A stretch of 64,000 nucleotides of DNA, taken from CAVSWT01 sp963731745 (GTDB lineage: Bacteria; Bacteroidota; Ignavibacteria; Ignavibacteriales; Ignavibacteriaceae). Position numbers and translations under genes: made by a program. A model generated the notes under the pieces. The model worked only from the letters and a program-made list of their open reading frames with translations. It searched no databases and was not told the DNA's origin. Location: assembly GCA_963731745.1 (NCBI GenBank), contig CAVSWT010000024.1, forward strand, positions 186,001 to 250,000, in the 5' to 3' direction. This document shows, piece by piece, positions 24,306 to 33,005 of this stretch. Position 1 is the first letter of the stretch. The number at the start of each line of letters is the position of its first letter.

Positions 24306-26807
24306 ATGTTTCAAAATACTCATAGTACGGTTTTAAAATTTATAGCTCTATTCTTTGTTTTAAGTACATTTTCATTTTCTCAAACAAACACAACTCTTTA
24401 TAAAATATTAGGGATATCGGTTGAAGGTAATAAATCGGCCGATGTGAATACAATTATTTCCAGCAGCGGCTTAAAAGTTGGGGAGGAAATAAAAATAGGC
24501 GGAGATCAAACATTAAATGCAATTAAACAATTATACGCCCTCGATATTTTTTCGGACATTGAAATTATAAAAGATAAGCAAGTTGGTAATGGTATATTTT
24601 TAACTATTAAAGTTAAAGAATACCCTCGCTATGAAAAATATGTAGTTGAAGGCAATGATGATTTAAGTGATGACGACATAGAAAAAAAAGTATCCTTAAT
24701 TAGGGGTCAAATTTTGAAGCCGCAGGAAATCCAAAGCATTAAAAATAGTTTGATGAAAGAATACGATGATGATGGCTATTTAAATGCTCAAATCAATATT
24801 AAAGAATTTCATTACAGTTCAACGGATACAACCGACGAAGTTATTTATGTGACCTGGAAAAATATAGAAGATTCAACTGAAGAATATACATCTGAATACG
24901 AGCTAGATAATATCTCTTACCGCGATTTGATCAGCAAAATCAAGGACAGAATTTTACTGAAATTTGAAATAGATGAAAATGATAAGGTTACTGTTAGAAC
25001 AATACAATTTACAGGAAATAAAGCATTTGATGATGGCGATTTGAGGGGTGAACTTGACAATACAGAAGAGGCAAAATGGTGGAAATTTTGGAGCAGCGCA
25101 AAATTTAATCCGGAAAAATTTGAAGATGATAAAAAATTAATAAAAAGTTTTTATGAAGAACATGGTTATAGAGATGCTGAAGTCACTTCCGATTCGCTAA
25201 TTTATTCTAATGACAAAAAAGATCTTAAAATTATAATTAATGTTTACGAAGGTCCACAATACAAAGTTAGAAATATTGCATGGGAGGGAAATACAGTATA
25301 CCCTGATGCTGTTTTAGATGAAAGATTAGATTTTAAGAAGGGTGATATATTTAATTATAAAAAGTTTGAACAAAATTTGCATGGGAATGAAAGCCAGTCT
25401 TCCATATCAGAATTGTATCAGAACAATGGCTACTTAACATTTAATCTTCAAACTACTGAAACAAAAGTGGCTGACGATTCGATTGATTTAAATATTAGAG
25501 TTGAAGAAAGAAATCAGTTTAAAATCGGGCAAGTTAATGTAGTTGGAAATACTAAAACCAAAGATAAAGTTATTCGTAGAGAATTGTATACAGTTCCAGG
25601 CGATTACTTTAATCGGTCGTTGCTGCTTAGAAGTGTTCAGCAGTTAGCAAACCTTCAATATTTTAATGCGGAAAAATTATATGGCCCGCAAGGATTGGAT
25701 TACAATTTGGCTAACGACAGTACTGTTAATGTAACTTTTAATGTCGAAGAAAAATCCAGTGATTATTTAAATGCTTCTGTTGGGTACAGCGGGGCTTATG
25801 GATTTAGCGGCGCTATCGGCGTTACACTTTCAAACTTTTCAATTGCCGAACCATTTTCTCTTGGTGGCGGTCAAATTTTAAGTTTTAATTGGCAGTTTGG
25901 TGTTGGGAACTTTTACCGGACTTTTACTTTAGGTTTTACAGAACCATGGTTTATGGATACACCAACTCTTGTAGGTGTAGAGGTTTTTGATACGCGTCAG
26001 CAATATTATTACGATTTGAGCCAATATGGTGGAACATTAAAGCTTGGTAGAAGGTTAAAGTGGCCGGATGACTTTTTTAACGTCCAAGGATTTTTTAGAT
26101 ATCAGCATAATGATGTAATTAATGGCCAGAATATTTATGCCGAAGGAAAAACTAATCAGTTCACACTCGGTGCGACCATTCTTAGAAAGGATATTGATAA
26201 TCCAATATTTCCATCGAGAGGTTCAAATGTTGAACTTGATGGACAAATTAATGGCGGCCCATTTTTACCAGGAGATATAGATTATTTCAAAATTGATTTT
26301 ACTTCAGAATGGTATAAAAGATTATTTAATAGTAATAGATTAGTGCTTTATACGTCTTCTACTTTAGGTTATTTGCGTGAATTAAATGACGCTACAAAAA
26401 CAAGGATAAATCCATTTGAAAAATATTTTATGGGCGGAAATGGATTAGTTATAGCTACTACTCCTTTAAGAGGATATGACGATCGCAGCATCGGGCCGGT
26501 AGATGCGGCTGGAAATCCACTGGGCGGCAGAGTGATGGCAAAATTTACTAGTGAATTAAGATTAGCTGTAACTCTTGAACCTATACCGTTATATTTATTA
26601 ACTTTTGCTGAAGCTGGGAATGTTTTTGATAGTTTTGAATCTTCGGATTTATTTGATTTAAGGCGCTCAGTCGGTGTTGGAGCTAGAATATTAATTAATC
26701 CTATTGGATTAATAGGATTTGATTTAGGTTATGGGTTTGATCGAAAAGCCGTTAACGGACAAGATCCATCTTGGCTTTTCCATTTTCAATTTGGTAAAGG
26801 ATTCTAA
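24306..26807 (+). CDS. bamA: Outer membrane protein assembly factor BamA (Omp85)
   Basis: An 833-residue protein with a signal peptide (about 1-25), a series of five POTRA-like repeats to about residue 475 and a C-terminal beta barrel ending in aromatic Phe, as BamA does. The barrel includes the lid-loop type GGNGLVIATTPLRGYDDRSIG motif with the conserved R-G-Y/F. It folds and inserts outer membrane proteins. An internal acidic and repetitive POTRA region (for example DDEKW...) is longer than in E. coli BamA (810 residues). The gene starts 3 bases after uppS, so the two are co-transcribed. The skp-like genes follow. Confidence 0.95.
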   Translation: MFQNTHSTVLKFIALFFVLSTFSFSQTNTTLYKILGISVEGNKSADVNTIISSSGLKVGEEIKIGGDQTLNAIKQLYALDIFSDIEIIKDKQVGNGIFLTIKVKEYPRYEKYVVEGNDDLSDDDIEKKVSLIRGQILKPQEIQSIKNSLMKEYDDDGYLNAQINIKEFHYSSTDTTDEVIYVTWKNIEDSTEEYTSEYELDNISYRDLISKIKDRILLKFEIDENDKVTVRTIQFTGNKAFDDGDLRGELDNTEEAKWWKFWSSAKFNPEKFEDDKKLIKSFYEEHGYRDAEVTSDSLIYSNDKKDLKIIINVYEGPQYKVRNIAWEGNTVYPDAVLDERLDFKKGDIFNYKKFEQNLHGNESQSSISELYQNNGYLTFNLQTTETKVADDSIDLNIRVEERNQFKIGQVNVVGNTKTKDKVIRRELYTVPGDYFNRSLLLRSVQQLANLQYFNAEKLYGPQGLDYNLANDSTVNVTFNVEEKSSDYLNASVGYSGAYGFSGAIGVTLSNFSIAEPFSLGGGQILSFNWQFGVGNFYRTFTLGFTEPWFMDTPTLVGVEVFDTRQQYYYDLSQYGGTLKLGRRLKWPDDFFNVQGFFRYQHNDVINGQNIYAEGKTNQFTLGATILRKDIDNPIFPSRGSNVELDGQINGGPFLPGDIDYFKIDFTSEWYKRLFNSNRLVLYTSSTLGYLRELNDATKTRINPFEKYFMGGNGLVIATTPLRGYDDRSIGPVDAAGNPLGGRVMAKFTSELRLAVTLEPIPLYLLTFAEAGNVFDSFESSDLFDLRRSVGVGARILINPIGLIGFDLGYGFDRKAVNGQDPSWLFHFQFGKGF

Positions 26808-26843
26808 TATTTTCTTTAATAATAAATTACAGAGGTAATAATA

Positions 26844-27371
26844 GTGAAAAAATATCTTATAGTTCTTGCTGCAGTTTTATTCGCGGCAGTTATTATGCAG
26901 GCACAAACACAACAGAAGTTAGGTTATGTTGATTCTCAAGTGATCTTAACTCAATTTCCTGAAGCCATAAAAGCTCAAGGTGATTTAGATGCTCTAACTA
27001 GCAAATGGTCAAGCCAATTGGATAGCATGACTCAGTCTTATCAAGGTGCATTAAATGATTATAAAAAACAAGAAAATACAATGCCTGAGGATAAAAAGTT
27101 GAGTGTTCAGCAATCGATTATTCAGCAGGAACAAACCATCAGAGATTTTCAAAAACAAAAATTCGGTCAGCAGACTGGTGAAATTTATAAGAAACAGGAA
27201 GAAATTTTTAATCCTGTAAAACAAAAAATTTACAAAGCAATTCAGGAAGTTGCAAAAGAAGAAAATATGCAGTTCGTATTTGATAAAAGCGGCGATATAA
27301 TTTTATTATATGCTGATAGCGCGTTTGACATTACTTACAAAGTACTCGATAAATTGAAAAGAGGAAAATAG
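26844..27371 (+). CDS. OmpH/Skp-like periplasmic chaperone (copy 1)
   Basis: The 175-residue protein has a signal peptide (about 1-20, ending AQTQQ), then an N-terminal strand (KLGYVDSQVILTQFPEA), a long coiled-coil helix pair of Gln/Lys-rich sequence, and a C-terminal strand (MQFVFDKSGDIILLYAD). This is the Skp tentacle architecture. Skp holds unfolded outer membrane proteins on their way to BamA. It begins at ATG 26844 with GAGG upstream and lies 36 bases after bamA. A terminator separates it from copy 2. Confidence 0.9.
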   Translation: MKKYLIVLAAVLFAAVIMQAQTQQKLGYVDSQVILTQFPEAIKAQGDLDALTSKWSSQLDSMTQSYQGALNDYKKQENTMPEDKKLSVQQSIIQQEQTIRDFQKQKFGQQTGEIYKKQEEIFNPVKQKIYKAIQEVAKEENMQFVFDKSGDIILLYADSAFDITYKVLDKLKRGK

Positions 27372-27391
27372 GTTAAATTATTTTTAATTGC

Positions 27392-27428
27392 GGTTCCCTT
27401 GTAGAATATGAGGGAACCATATTTTTTT
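27392..27428 (+). terminator. Terminator between the two skp-like genes
   Basis: An 8-bp perfect stem GGTTCCCT / AGGGAACC (27392-27399 and 27411-27418) with an 11-base loop is followed by ATATTTTTTT. It could end or attenuate the uppS-bamA-skp1 transcript ahead of the second skp gene and the lpx genes. Confidence 0.78.
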
Positions 27429-27493
27429 AGAGGGTGTTATTGATATTTTTTACTTTTAATTTTAATGTTATAGTTTAGATAAATGGAGCTTAA

Positions 27494-28009
27494 ATGAAAA
27501 AAATAATATTTGCCCTCGTTATTTCCCTTACACTTTTCAGCGGTTTATCGTTCGCACAGTTGAAGATAGGTTATGTTGATTCAGATGCAATTATGGATAA
27601 CTTGCCTGATGCACAAGACGCTAAACAAAAATTAAATTCCATAGTTCAAGACTGGCAGACAGAACTGAATAAGCTTCAGAATGAATGGAAAACAAAGTAC
27701 GATGATTACGATAAGCGGAAATTAATTATGACCGATCAAACCCGTGCTGAAACTGAAGCTGAGCTTGTTAAACTTGAACAACAAGTTACTGACTACCGAG
27801 AGAAGAAATTTGGTACAAACGGTGAATTATTTCAAAAGCAGGATGAACTTATGAAGCCGGTTCAGAATAAGGTATTTAATGCTATTCAGGATGTTGCTAA
27901 AGATGAAGATCTTGATTTTGTATTTGACAAAAGTGGTGATGTGCTTCTTCTTTTTGCAAAAGATCAATATGATATTACCACCCAGGTGATGGATAAATTA
28001 AAATTGTAA
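27494..28009 (+). CDS. OmpH/Skp-like periplasmic chaperone (copy 2)
   Basis: A 171-residue paralogue of the preceding gene: signal peptide ending SFAQ near residue 22, KIGYVDSDAIMDNLPDA at the start of the mature part, the same central coiled coil and LDFVFDKSGDVLLLFAKD at the end. The two copies agree best at both ends and diverge in the helical arms, which suggests different client preference. It has its own GGAG-type ribosome binding site. The lpxD start lies 9 bases after its stop, so it heads the lipid A group. Confidence 0.9.
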   Translation: MKKIIFALVISLTLFSGLSFAQLKIGYVDSDAIMDNLPDAQDAKQKLNSIVQDWQTELNKLQNEWKTKYDDYDKRKLIMTDQTRAETEAELVKLEQQVTDYREKKFGTNGELFQKQDELMKPVQNKVFNAIQDVAKDEDLDFVFDKSGDVLLLFAKDQYDITTQVMDKLKL

Positions 28010-28017
28010 TAAAAAAT

Positions 28018-29073
28018 TTGAAAAAAATTTTATTAAAAGATATTGCCGGCTTTATAAACGGAAAAATTTTCGGAGATGAAAATTTAGAAATAAATTTTCC
28101 CTGCAAAATTGAAGAAGCAAAACCCGGAGATTTAACTTTTCTATACCATGCTTCTTATGAAAAATATTTCCCATCGACTGAGGCCTCAGCCATTTTGGTA
28201 AAAACCGGTTTCAATAAAACAAGAAAAGATATTTCCTATATTGAAGTTGATGATCCTTCCAAAGCATTTTATAAAATAGTTATAAATTATTTTTCTCCTG
28301 AATTTAAATTAGAAGGTATTGACAAAACTGCTTTTATTAATCCGCAAGCAGAAATTGGTAAGAATGTTTCTCTCGGAAAAAATGTTGTCATTTCTGAGGG
28401 ATGCAGAATTGGAGACAATGTAAAAATATTCCATAACACTGTTGTGCTTAATGATGTTGAAATTGGAGACGATACTTTAATATTTCAAAATGTTAGTATT
28501 CGCGAAGAATGTAAGATTGGAAAGCGAGTAATTATTCATCCCAACACGGTAATCGGTTCTGATGGTTTTGGATTCTTTACTGATGAAAAAGGAGTTTATC
28601 AAAAAATACCCCAAATAGGAAATGTAGTTATTGAAGATGATGTTGAAATAGGTTCAAATGTTTCAATCGATAGAGCAGCTTTAGGTTCTACATTAATTAA
28701 ACGCGGAGTCAAAATTGATAACTTGGTTCAAATTGCACACAATGTACAAATTGGCGAAGACACTGTTATTTCATCTCAATGCGGAATTTCGGGAAGCACA
28801 AAAATCGGAGCACACTGTATTCTTCTCGGCCAAACCGGTTTAATTGGTCATATTGAAGTTGCCGATAATGTAGTTTTAATTGCTCAATCAGGAGTTTCAA
28901 AAGGAATTCCGAAACCTGGTCGGTATTTCGGATCACCAGCTAAAGAATTTAGTGTTGCCCTAAGGCAAGAAGCTCATATCAGAAACCTACCTCAATACGC
29001 TGAAAAAATTAAAATGCTTGAAGATCAGGTTAAAGAACTTCAGAGAGTTTTAAATTCTGAAAAAGATAACTAG
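28018..29073 (+). CDS. lpxD: UDP-3-O-acylglucosamine N-acyltransferase
   Basis: The 351-residue enzyme adds the N-linked acyl chain in lipid A synthesis. An N-terminal uridine-binding domain (to about 100) precedes left-handed parallel beta-helix hexapeptide repeats (about 105-320). The catalytic-type His241 lies in VQIAHNVQIG. The C-terminus is a short helix. The start is TTG at 28018, 9 bases after the skp-like gene. It is followed by a 138-base gap before lpxC-fabZ that contains a TATAAT at 29192-29197 but no good -35. Confidence 0.95.
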   Translation: MKKILLKDIAGFINGKIFGDENLEINFPCKIEEAKPGDLTFLYHASYEKYFPSTEASAILVKTGFNKTRKDISYIEVDDPSKAFYKIVINYFSPEFKLEGIDKTAFINPQAEIGKNVSLGKNVVISEGCRIGDNVKIFHNTVVLNDVEIGDDTLIFQNVSIREECKIGKRVIIHPNTVIGSDGFGFFTDEKGVYQKIPQIGNVVIEDDVEIGSNVSIDRAALGSTLIKRGVKIDNLVQIAHNVQIGEDTVISSQCGISGSTKIGAHCILLGQTGLIGHIEVADNVVLIAQSGVSKGIPKPGRYFGSPAKEFSVALRQEAHIRNLPQYAEKIKMLEDQVKELQRVLNSEKDN

Positions 29074-29214
29074 TTTTTGATAATTTGTTACACCGCTTGC
29101 CCTATATTCAATTCAAAACTGCGGAAACATGATTGTATTTCATAACTCATCTTGCTATTTTGACATTCATTTTTATTCAAAAAAGCAATTGTATAATAAT
29201 AATTAGGATTTTTG

Positions 29215-30633
29215 ATGCTAGAGCTACAAAGGACGATCGCTAATCCTGTGTCTTTATCTGGAATTGGTTTACATACGGGTACTTCATGTACGATGACTTT
29301 CAAACCTGCTAAAGAGAATTCCGGGATCAGATTTGTTAGAACTGATCTAGGCGGCAATCCAGAAATTCCTGCAATTGCTGATAATGTTGTTGATATTTCT
29401 CGAGGAACTACGCTTGGTATCGGCGAAGCAAAAGTTCATACAGTTGAACATGTTCTAGCCGCAGTGGTAGGACTTCAGATTGATAATTTGATTATTGAAC
29501 TCGATGGAATTGAACCGCCGGTAATTGACGGAAGTGCGATTTCTTATGTAGAAAAGCTCACTGAAGCTGGGCTTGTTCAGCAGGAAGCCCCCAAAGATTA
29601 TTTAATAATTGATGAAACAGTAGTATTTCACGATGATGAAAAACAAATTGATATTGTTGCTTTACCGCTTGATGGTTATAGAGTGACAGTAATGGTTGAC
29701 TATCAGAATCCGGCACTAGGAAGTCAGCATACCGGATTATTTGATCTTGAAAAAGAATTTGTAAAAGAATTTGCGCCAGCTAGAACTTTTTGTTTTCTAA
29801 GTGAAGTTGAAGATCTGGCTGACAGTGGATTAATAAAAGGCGGCGATATTGATAATGCAGTTGTTATCATTGATAAAAAAGCTACACCTGAAGAACTTGC
29901 TGCTCTTAAAACCCGATTGAAAATTAAAAAAGATATTTCAATTGGTACAAATGGAATATTAAACAACAAAGAGCTTCGCTATAAAAATGAACCTGTTCGT
30001 CATAAATTATTGGATTTGCTTGGTGACTTCGCTTTAATCGGTGTTCCTATCAAAGCACAGATATTAGCGGCCCGGCCCGGCCATAGAGCTAATGTTGAAT
30101 TTGCAAAGCAAATCAGAAAATTATATCAACAGAAAAAACTTGTAAAAAAATTTCAGTTTGTTAAAAAAGAAGGAATTGTTTTTGACACCGCGGCTATTCA
30201 GCGAATACTTCCGCATCGTTATCCTTTTTTAATGGTTGATAAGATTATTCATCTTGAGCTTGATAAAAAAGTAATAGGTGTTAAATCGGTTACAATTAAT
30301 GAGCCTTTCTTTCAGGGCCATTTCCCGGGACAGCCTGTTATGCCAGGTGTATTGATTCTTGAAGCAATGGCACAAGCGGGCGGTGCCCTTTTATTAAATT
30401 CGTTTATGAATCCGGAAGAAAAATTAGTTTACTTCATGCAGATCAATAATGCCAAATTCAGAAAGCCAGTGGTTCCTGGTGACCAGCTTTATCTTGAAAT
30501 TGAACTGACAAATAAAAAAAGTAAAGTTATGATGTTCTCGGGCAAAGCTTATGTTGATAATAATCTTGTAGCTGAAGCCGATTTTATGGCAGGCGTTGTG
30601 GACAGGGAAGAGAACGCAAAAGAAAAAAAATAA
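29215..30633 (+). CDS. lpxC-fabZ: LpxC-FabZ fusion: UDP-3-O-acyl-N-acetylglucosamine deacetylase / 3-hydroxyacyl-ACP dehydratase
   Basis: Residues 1 to about 315 are the zinc deacetylase LpxC, with zinc-ligand His79 in TVEHVLAA and the HKLLDLLGD block. Residues about 325-470 are a hot-dog dehydratase FabZ, with catalytic His334 in LPHRYPFLMVD and HFPGQPVMPGVLILEAMAQAGG. The first domain commits substrate to lipid A. The second draws 3-hydroxyacyl-ACP into chain elongation, so the fusion couples two competing users of one substrate. This fusion is known from Bacteroidota and Chlorobiota. I use ATG 29215, with AGGA 8-9 bases upstream, though TTG 29212 is adjacent. lpxA follows in 8 bases. Confidence 0.95.
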   Translation: MLELQRTIANPVSLSGIGLHTGTSCTMTFKPAKENSGIRFVRTDLGGNPEIPAIADNVVDISRGTTLGIGEAKVHTVEHVLAAVVGLQIDNLIIELDGIEPPVIDGSAISYVEKLTEAGLVQQEAPKDYLIIDETVVFHDDEKQIDIVALPLDGYRVTVMVDYQNPALGSQHTGLFDLEKEFVKEFAPARTFCFLSEVEDLADSGLIKGGDIDNAVVIIDKKATPEELAALKTRLKIKKDISIGTNGILNNKELRYKNEPVRHKLLDLLGDFALIGVPIKAQILAARPGHRANVEFAKQIRKLYQQKKLVKKFQFVKKEGIVFDTAAIQRILPHRYPFLMVDKIIHLELDKKVIGVKSVTINEPFFQGHFPGQPVMPGVLILEAMAQAGGALLLNSFMNPEEKLVYFMQINNAKFRKPVVPGDQLYLEIELTNKKSKVMMFSGKAYVDNNLVAEADFMAGVVDREENAKEKK

Positions 30634-30641
30634 AATTTTAA

Positions 30642-31418
30642 ATGAATAATATTCATCCAACCGCAATTGTAAGCTCAAAAGCAAAACTTGGCAGCAACAT
30701 TTCTGTAGGCCCCTATTCAATAATAGAAGATGATGTGCAGATAGGTGATGATTGTGCAATAGGCCCGCACACATGTATATATAATGGAGCAAGAATTTCC
30801 GACCGTGTAAAAATTTTTCAAGCTGCATCGATCTCGAATGTACCCCAGGATTTAAAATTTGGAGATGAAAAATCATTCTTATTTATTGATAGCGACACAA
30901 CAATAAGAGAATGTGTTACTATTCATAGAGGTACATCAGATGGGGGAGCTACACATATAGGAAAAAATTGTCTAATAATGGCTTATTCACATGTAGCCCA
31001 TGATTGTGAAATCGGCGATGAAGTTATTTTGTCAAATGCTGTACAAGTGGCAGGGCATTCTACCATTGAACATCATGTAATTATTGGTGGATTGACAGGC
31101 GTTCACCAATTTTCTAAAATTGGACAATACTCTATGGTAGGGGCTTCTAAATTGGTTTCATCAGATATTCCACCTTATGTACTTGCCAGCGGTTATCCTA
31201 TTAGATATGAAGGTTTAAATTCAGTTGGATTGAGAAGAAGAGGTTTTACAAACGAAGATATTTCTACAATAAAAGAAATATATAGAATACTTTTCAATTC
31301 CGGATTAATATTTTCCAGAGCAAAAGAAAAGATAGCTGATGATTTTAGAGATAATGTTTATGCGCAGAATATACTTGAATTCATTAAAAAAAGTGATCGT
31401 GGAATAATAAGAAAATGA
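30642..31418 (+). CDS. lpxA: Acyl-ACP--UDP-N-acetylglucosamine O-acyltransferase
   Basis: The 258-residue enzyme performs the first step of lipid A synthesis, O-acylating UDP-GlcNAc. It shows the left-handed beta-helix hexapeptide pattern from residue 1 to about 185, the catalytic-type His120 in YSHVAHDCEIG, and the C-terminal helical domain starting near ASGYPIRYEGLN. It begins 8 bases after lpxC-fabZ and its stop overlaps the next start (ATGA), so it is translated as part of one operon. Confidence 0.95.
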   Translation: MNNIHPTAIVSSKAKLGSNISVGPYSIIEDDVQIGDDCAIGPHTCIYNGARISDRVKIFQAASISNVPQDLKFGDEKSFLFIDSDTTIRECVTIHRGTSDGGATHIGKNCLIMAYSHVAHDCEIGDEVILSNAVQVAGHSTIEHHVIIGGLTGVHQFSKIGQYSMVGASKLVSSDIPPYVLASGYPIRYEGLNSVGLRRRGFTNEDISTIKEIYRILFNSGLIFSRAKEKIADDFRDNVYAQNILEFIKKSDRGIIRK

Positions 31419-32182
31419 AATGGTATTTTATTGACAGCGGATTCAATACTGGTTCATACAACATGGATTTTGATATCAATGCCGCTAAAAATTGCATACC
31501 AGGGGAAGTTTATTTCAGACTTTACAGATGGAAACCTTTTTGCATTTCTCTTGGCTCCAACCAAAGTCTTGAAGAAATTAAATTGGAAAAAGCTTTAAAT
31601 GATAATATAGATATTGTTAAAAGGCCCACCGGCGGCAGAGCAATTTTGCACGCTGAAGAGCTGACTTATTCGGTTGTTATGCCTATCGATATTAACTTCT
31701 CGCCCAAAGTGATATATCATGAAATCAATATGGCAATCTATAAATCATTAAAAATATATGATGAAAGATTAACTGAGATAGAATTAGAAAAGAAGCAACC
31801 GGATTTTTCTTCATTATATAAAAATCAAACTAATTCGATTTGCTTTGCAGTCTCCGCGAAAAATGAAATTAATTATAATGGTCAAAAACTTGTTGGAAGT
31901 GCGCAAAGAAAAATGGGAAATGTAGTTCTTCAGCATGGTTCCATTCTGTGCGACAATTACCATAAAAAAATTGTTGATTATCTTAACTTTGATGCGGACA
32001 AATTGAAGGAAATAAAAGATAAACTTAATTCAAATACGATTGATCTTAAGTCGATTCTAAAAGAGCAAATTGATTATGATAGACTTTTGTCTTCATTATA
32101 TGTAGGTTTTGAAAAATATTTTAATACTAAATTGTATAAAATAGAACCTGAAAAAATATTTAATACTGAAAGCATCGCATAA
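31415..32182 (+). CDS. Lipoate-protein ligase / octanoyltransferase family protein (LplA/LipM type)
   Basis: A 255-residue protein of the biotin/lipoate ligase (BPL_LplA_LipB) fold. The acyl-adenylate or acyl-transfer pocket segment KRPTGGRAILHAEELTYSVV lies at about 69-88, and NYNGQKLVGSAQRK carries the conserved Lys. The family transfers lipoate or octanoate to the lipoyl domains of 2-oxoacid dehydrogenases and glycine cleavage H protein. I cannot tell ligase from octanoyltransferase. It overlaps lpxA by four bases (ATGA) and precedes panB by 6 bases, so it rides in the envelope operon. Confidence 0.85.
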   Translation: MKWYFIDSGFNTGSYNMDFDINAAKNCIPGEVYFRLYRWKPFCISLGSNQSLEEIKLEKALNDNIDIVKRPTGGRAILHAEELTYSVVMPIDINFSPKVIYHEINMAIYKSLKIYDERLTEIELEKKQPDFSSLYKNQTNSICFAVSAKNEINYNGQKLVGSAQRKMGNVVLQHGSILCDNYHKKIVDYLNFDADKLKEIKDKLNSNTIDLKSILKEQIDYDRLLSSLYVGFEKYFNTKLYKIEPEKIFNTESIA

Positions 32183-32188
32183 AATATT

Positions 32189-33004
32189 ATGAGCACTGAA
32201 CAGCAAATAAAAAGAATTACCACAAAATCATTACAGCTTCTTAAGAAAAAAGGCATTAAAATTTCTGCCCTAACGGCATATGATTTTATTACAGCTAAAC
32301 TTCTCGATGAAGCAGGTATTGATGTAATTCTTGTCGGCGATTCTCTCAGTAATGTATTTCAGGGAAACGATACCACACTTCCGGTTACAATGGATGAAAT
32401 GATTTATCATACCAGAGCGGTTGCAAAAGGTGTTAATCGTGCAATGCTCGTTGTTGATATGCCGTTCATGTCATATCAGCTTAGCGTTGACGAAGGATTT
32501 AGAAATGCCGGCAGAATAATGAAAGAAACCTATGCCGGGGCTGTTAAAATTGAAGGCGGCGTAAGGGTTGCCGAAACAATAAAAAAAATCACTGCCGCAG
32601 GGATTCCTGTGATGGGCCACATCGGTTTAACACCGCAAAGTATTTATCAATTTGGAAGTTATAGAGAAAGAGGAAGAACTAAAGATGAGGCAGATGAAAT
32701 TTTAAAAGATGCAAAAGTAATAGAACAGGCGGGGGCTTTTGCTATTGTAGTTGAAAAAATTCCTGCTTTATTAGCAAAACAAGTCACTGAATCTGTTTCT
32801 ATCCCAACTATAGGTATTGGAGGCGGAGCGTATTGTGACGGACAAATTTTAGTTACACCTGACATGCTTGGGCTTAATGAAGATTTTCACCCGCGGTTTG
32901 TAAGAAAATATTGTGACCTTACTACAAGTATTAGAGAAGCTGTAAAGAACTATATAGATGATGTTAAAAAGACGAAATTCCCTTCTGAAAAAGAAAGCTA
33001 TTAA
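32189..33004 (+). CDS. panB: 3-methyl-2-oxobutanoate hydroxymethyltransferase
   Basis: The 271-residue (beta/alpha)8 enzyme makes ketopantoate from 2-oxoisovalerate using 5,10-methylene-tetrahydrofolate, the first step to pantothenate and CoA. The metal-ligand Asp lies in LVGDSLSNVFQG, the active-site region includes KIEGG and GHIGLTPQS, and GIGGGAYCDGQILVTPDMLG closes the barrel. No panC is adjacent. It lies 6 bases after the lipoate ligase-like gene, which suggests operon membership by convenience more than shared pathway. Confidence 0.95.
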   Translation: MSTEQQIKRITTKSLQLLKKKGIKISALTAYDFITAKLLDEAGIDVILVGDSLSNVFQGNDTTLPVTMDEMIYHTRAVAKGVNRAMLVVDMPFMSYQLSVDEGFRNAGRIMKETYAGAVKIEGGVRVAETIKKITAAGIPVMGHIGLTPQSIYQFGSYRERGRTKDEADEILKDAKVIEQAGAFAIVVEKIPALLAKQVTESVSIPTIGIGGGAYCDGQILVTPDMLGLNEDFHPRFVRKYCDLTTSIREAVKNYIDDVKKTKFPSEKESY

Positions 33005-33005
33005 T

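Noticed and set aside
32958..33005. Earlier start for the propeller gene
   Set aside because: It would overlap panB by 47 bases; ATG 33006 follows the panB stop directly.
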